A DNA stretch of 64,000 nt. Source: Mycoplana azooxidifex (GTDB taxonomy: Bacteria; Pseudomonadota; Alphaproteobacteria; Rhizobiales; Rhizobiaceae). Shown here in pieces: positions 62,493-64,000 of this stretch. The notes beneath the pieces are model-generated. The model saw only the letters and a list, made by a program, of their open reading frames with translations. It was not told where the DNA came from and did not search any database. The position numbers and the translations under genes were made by a program. The stretch is from NCBI RefSeq assembly GCF_014196765.1, contig NZ_JACIEE010000011.1, positions 106,972 to 170,971 on the forward strand, written 5' to 3'. Positions within the stretch are counted from its first letter, which is position 1, and every line of letters starts with the position of its first letter.

Positions 62493-63944
62493 ATGGACGG
62501 CGTCCGCACACCCAACCTGACCGAATTCCCTGTCGCCGACGAACTGCTCGTCAATCGCGATGGCAGCTCGGGCATCCAGACCGTGGACAGCCTGGCGGCA
62601 CAGCTCGTCGCCTCCGGTCCGATCGCGGACGCTATCGACGCCGTTGATGCGGGATATGTGGTCGATTACGCGACGCGCGATGCGCCCAATGGACTCTTCG
62701 GGGATCTCAGCCCGGCAGCCGGAAAGCTCGGCCGTGTCTTTGGTGATGCCACCGAGGCGTATCGCGGCATCTACCAGAAAGTCGGCGCGCCCGGTTCCGG
62801 CTCCTGGACACGCATCGGGCCGCTACCTGGTAGCGAGCTTTCCGGCAAGCTCAATAACACGATGGGTACCGGCGCCCTGCTCGGGCGGACGAGTTCAGGA
62901 ACGGGTCCCGTACAGGAGTTGCCGTCGGCCACCGCGCGTGGCTTTCTCGCGGTCAACAACGTCGACAACACCTCCGATGCCAACAAGCCGGTTTCGACCG
63001 CGACGCAGGCGGCAATCGATGCCATTCGCGACGACGTTCCGCGCAACCACGAAATGGCGCACGCGTTCGAGGACAAGAACGGCGTCTTGCTGGGCGGCTT
63101 TCGCACGGACGGGCAGCTTGTCAGCCGGTCGGCAGCAGGTGCCCTGGTCGTCGGCTTAGGCGGGTCTGGATCGGGCTCGGCCGAACCGACTGCCTGGGAA
63201 CACGTATGGGATAATGCGGATACCGGCAATGCTCTCATTGCGCCAGGAGACGGCCGGCTGCGCGTGTTCCTGCTCTATGGGCAGAGTTATTCGATTGGGA
63301 CCATCGACAGCGGCAGCTATGCAGCGGCCTCGGCCTACAATTCGACTGCCTTCGACGCTTCAAATGCGCTGATGCCGTCAGTCGGGCTGCTCGTTGCAAC
63401 GAACTTTTCGACCCTGACCGGGCTGTTCGAACAGAAGAACGGGAATGGAGCAACCGTCGAAACCGTCGCGTCCGAATGGGTAAAGGGCGTTCTTGAGGGA
63501 TGGGATGCGGCGGGTCTGAGCCGCTCGCCTATCGCGGTTTGCGCGAGCGGCATCGGAGGCACGCCCGTGCAAAACCTCATGGTCGGCAGCGACGGCTTCA
63601 ACGCGCTGATGACCAAGCTGGAGCGCATGAAGGCGGCGGCGATTGCGGCCGGGTTTACGGGAATCGTCGTCGACGCTGTCGCGTATTTCCAGGGCGAGGC
63701 CAACCGCTCGGACCCTGTGCGGGCAAGCCGTTTCGAGTGGGCACGGATGATGGCCCAGCTGCAAGAGGCGATCGAGTATCGCGCGCGGGCGATTTCGGGA
63801 CAGATGGAGCCGGTGCCGATGCTGATCTCCAATATCAGCCGCAACTCGCTTCCGGCTGAAATCAATTCTGGCGCCATTCTCGCCGCCGAACGATCTCCCA
63901 ACAAGTGGAGTTGCCCCCAAAAGACCGGACATGCTCAGGTTTGA
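62493..63944 (+). CDS. Phage tail/fibre protein with SGNH esterase domain, 3' end cut by an IS
   Basis: A 483-codon frame. Residues 1-100 (PNLTEFPVADELLVNRDGSSG) resemble phage tail or fibre proteins; the middle has linker and Gly/Ser-rich segments (about 205-235); residues about 255-470 are an SGNH-hydrolase domain like sialate O-acetylesterase, with LLYGQSYSIG (block I Ser) and VAYFQGEANR (block III/V). After about residue 471 the frame enters IS sequence (from 63906): the authentic C terminus is missing, so the last 13 residues are foreign. Such phage esterases deacetylate polysaccharides on the host surface. A TGAGGA ribosome-like site precedes the ATG. Confidence 0.78.
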   Translation: MDGVRTPNLTEFPVADELLVNRDGSSGIQTVDSLAAQLVASGPIADAIDAVDAGYVVDYATRDAPNGLFGDLSPAAGKLGRVFGDATEAYRGIYQKVGAPGSGSWTRIGPLPGSELSGKLNNTMGTGALLGRTSSGTGPVQELPSATARGFLAVNNVDNTSDANKPVSTATQAAIDAIRDDVPRNHEMAHAFEDKNGVLLGGFRTDGQLVSRSAAGALVVGLGGSGSGSAEPTAWEHVWDNADTGNALIAPGDGRLRVFLLYGQSYSIGTIDSGSYAAASAYNSTAFDASNALMPSVGLLVATNFSTLTGLFEQKNGNGATVETVASEWVKGVLEGWDAAGLSRSPIAVCASGIGGTPVQNLMVGSDGFNALMTKLERMKAAAIAAGFTGIVVDAVAYFQGEANRSDPVRASRFEWARMMAQLQEAIEYRARAISGQMEPVPMLISNISRNSLPAEINSGAILAAERSPNKWSCPQKTGHAQV

Positions 63945-64000
63945 GATTGCGAGCTGATGAACTCGCGCGGGGATTGATATCCTAAAGCGCTGTGCGGGTG
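63906..64000. mobile_element. IS3-family insertion sequence (end; partial at window edge)
   Basis: Left end of an IS3-family element beginning TGGAGTTGCCCCC at about 63906, containing the 3' end of orfB on the minus strand. The target site lies in the esterase gene. The other end and target duplication are outside the window. Confidence 0.85.
63935..64000 (-). CDS. IS3-family transposase OrfB, C-terminal end (partial)
   Basis: The last 21 codons and stop of an integrase-core transposase: HPHSALGYQSPREF is the diagnostic C-terminal H-x-H-S-x-L-G-Y signature of IS3-family OrfB. Only this end is in the window; the catalytic DDE residues are beyond it. Confidence 0.88.
   Translation of the reverse strand, partial: HPHSALGYQSPREFISSQSQT

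Overview
This 64 kb window is GC-rich, densely coding chromosome of a Rhizobiales alphaproteobacterium, most likely Rhizobiaceae (Rhizobium/Shinella/Ensifer-like). The evidence is gene content: a fused CysN-CysC next to CysD, a livHMGF operon with the small DUF6867 gene beside the binding protein, two FAD/GcvT-type amine dehydrogenases, a NodT-type outer-membrane lipoprotein, and a Rhizobiales-type palindromic intergenic repeat. No rRNA, tRNA or CRISPR was recognised. Genus is inference.

Layout. 0-5 kb: 3' end of an RND efflux pump, a Crp/Fnr regulator, a degenerate GGDEF membrane protein, a small exported protein and a D-2-hydroxyacid dehydrogenase. 5-11 kb: branched-chain amino acid ABC transporter (binding protein, DUF6867, livF, livG, livM, livH), all on the minus strand, with two inverted repeats in the leader. 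11-13.5 kb: first FAD/GcvT dehydrogenase. 13.9-17.7 kb: sulfate activation (cysD, cysNC, cysQ). 17.9-27.2 kb: ABC-dependent capsule export locus (kpsE, kpsM, kpsT, a DUF2793 protein, then kpsS, kpsC and a Wza/KpsD-type lipoprotein on the other strand) with no glycosyltransferase block beyond the Kdo-linker enzymes. 27.5-31.9 kb: second FAD/GcvT dehydrogenase with a choline-kinase-like phosphotransferase and a divergent DeoR regulator.

32-37 kb looks like a quinone/electrophile detoxification cluster resembling the Bacillus MhqNOD set: a ring-cleaving VOC dioxygenase, an FMN quinone/chromate-type reductase, a dioxygenase-hydrolase fusion and an SDR. Two divergent transcription units in it share the inverted repeat GTTCAC-N5-GAGAAC. 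37-42.5 kb: NodT lipoprotein, GntR regulator divergent from an FAH-family hydrolase, GNAT and DUF1810 proteins. 42.5-46.7 kb: exported DUF1254/1214 protein, exported cupin, exported alpha/beta hydrolase and a glutathione S-transferase.

47-54 kb is a signalling block: FixJ-like regulator, SDR with divergent LysR regulator, and a 1214-residue MASE1 / five-PAS histidine kinase followed by a single-domain receiver. 54-60.9 kb is a redox/stress block: a solitary cytochrome b with all four haem ligands, an AhpD-like protein, a divergent Rrf2 regulator with three cysteines, an NmrA-like reductase, a second copy of the exported cupin, a CBS protein and an MscS channel with a CRP-like tail. The right end (61.4-64 kb) is phage-tail-like material: a gene with no normal start codon, and an SGNH-esterase tail gene cut by an IS3-family element whose transposase end reaches the window edge.
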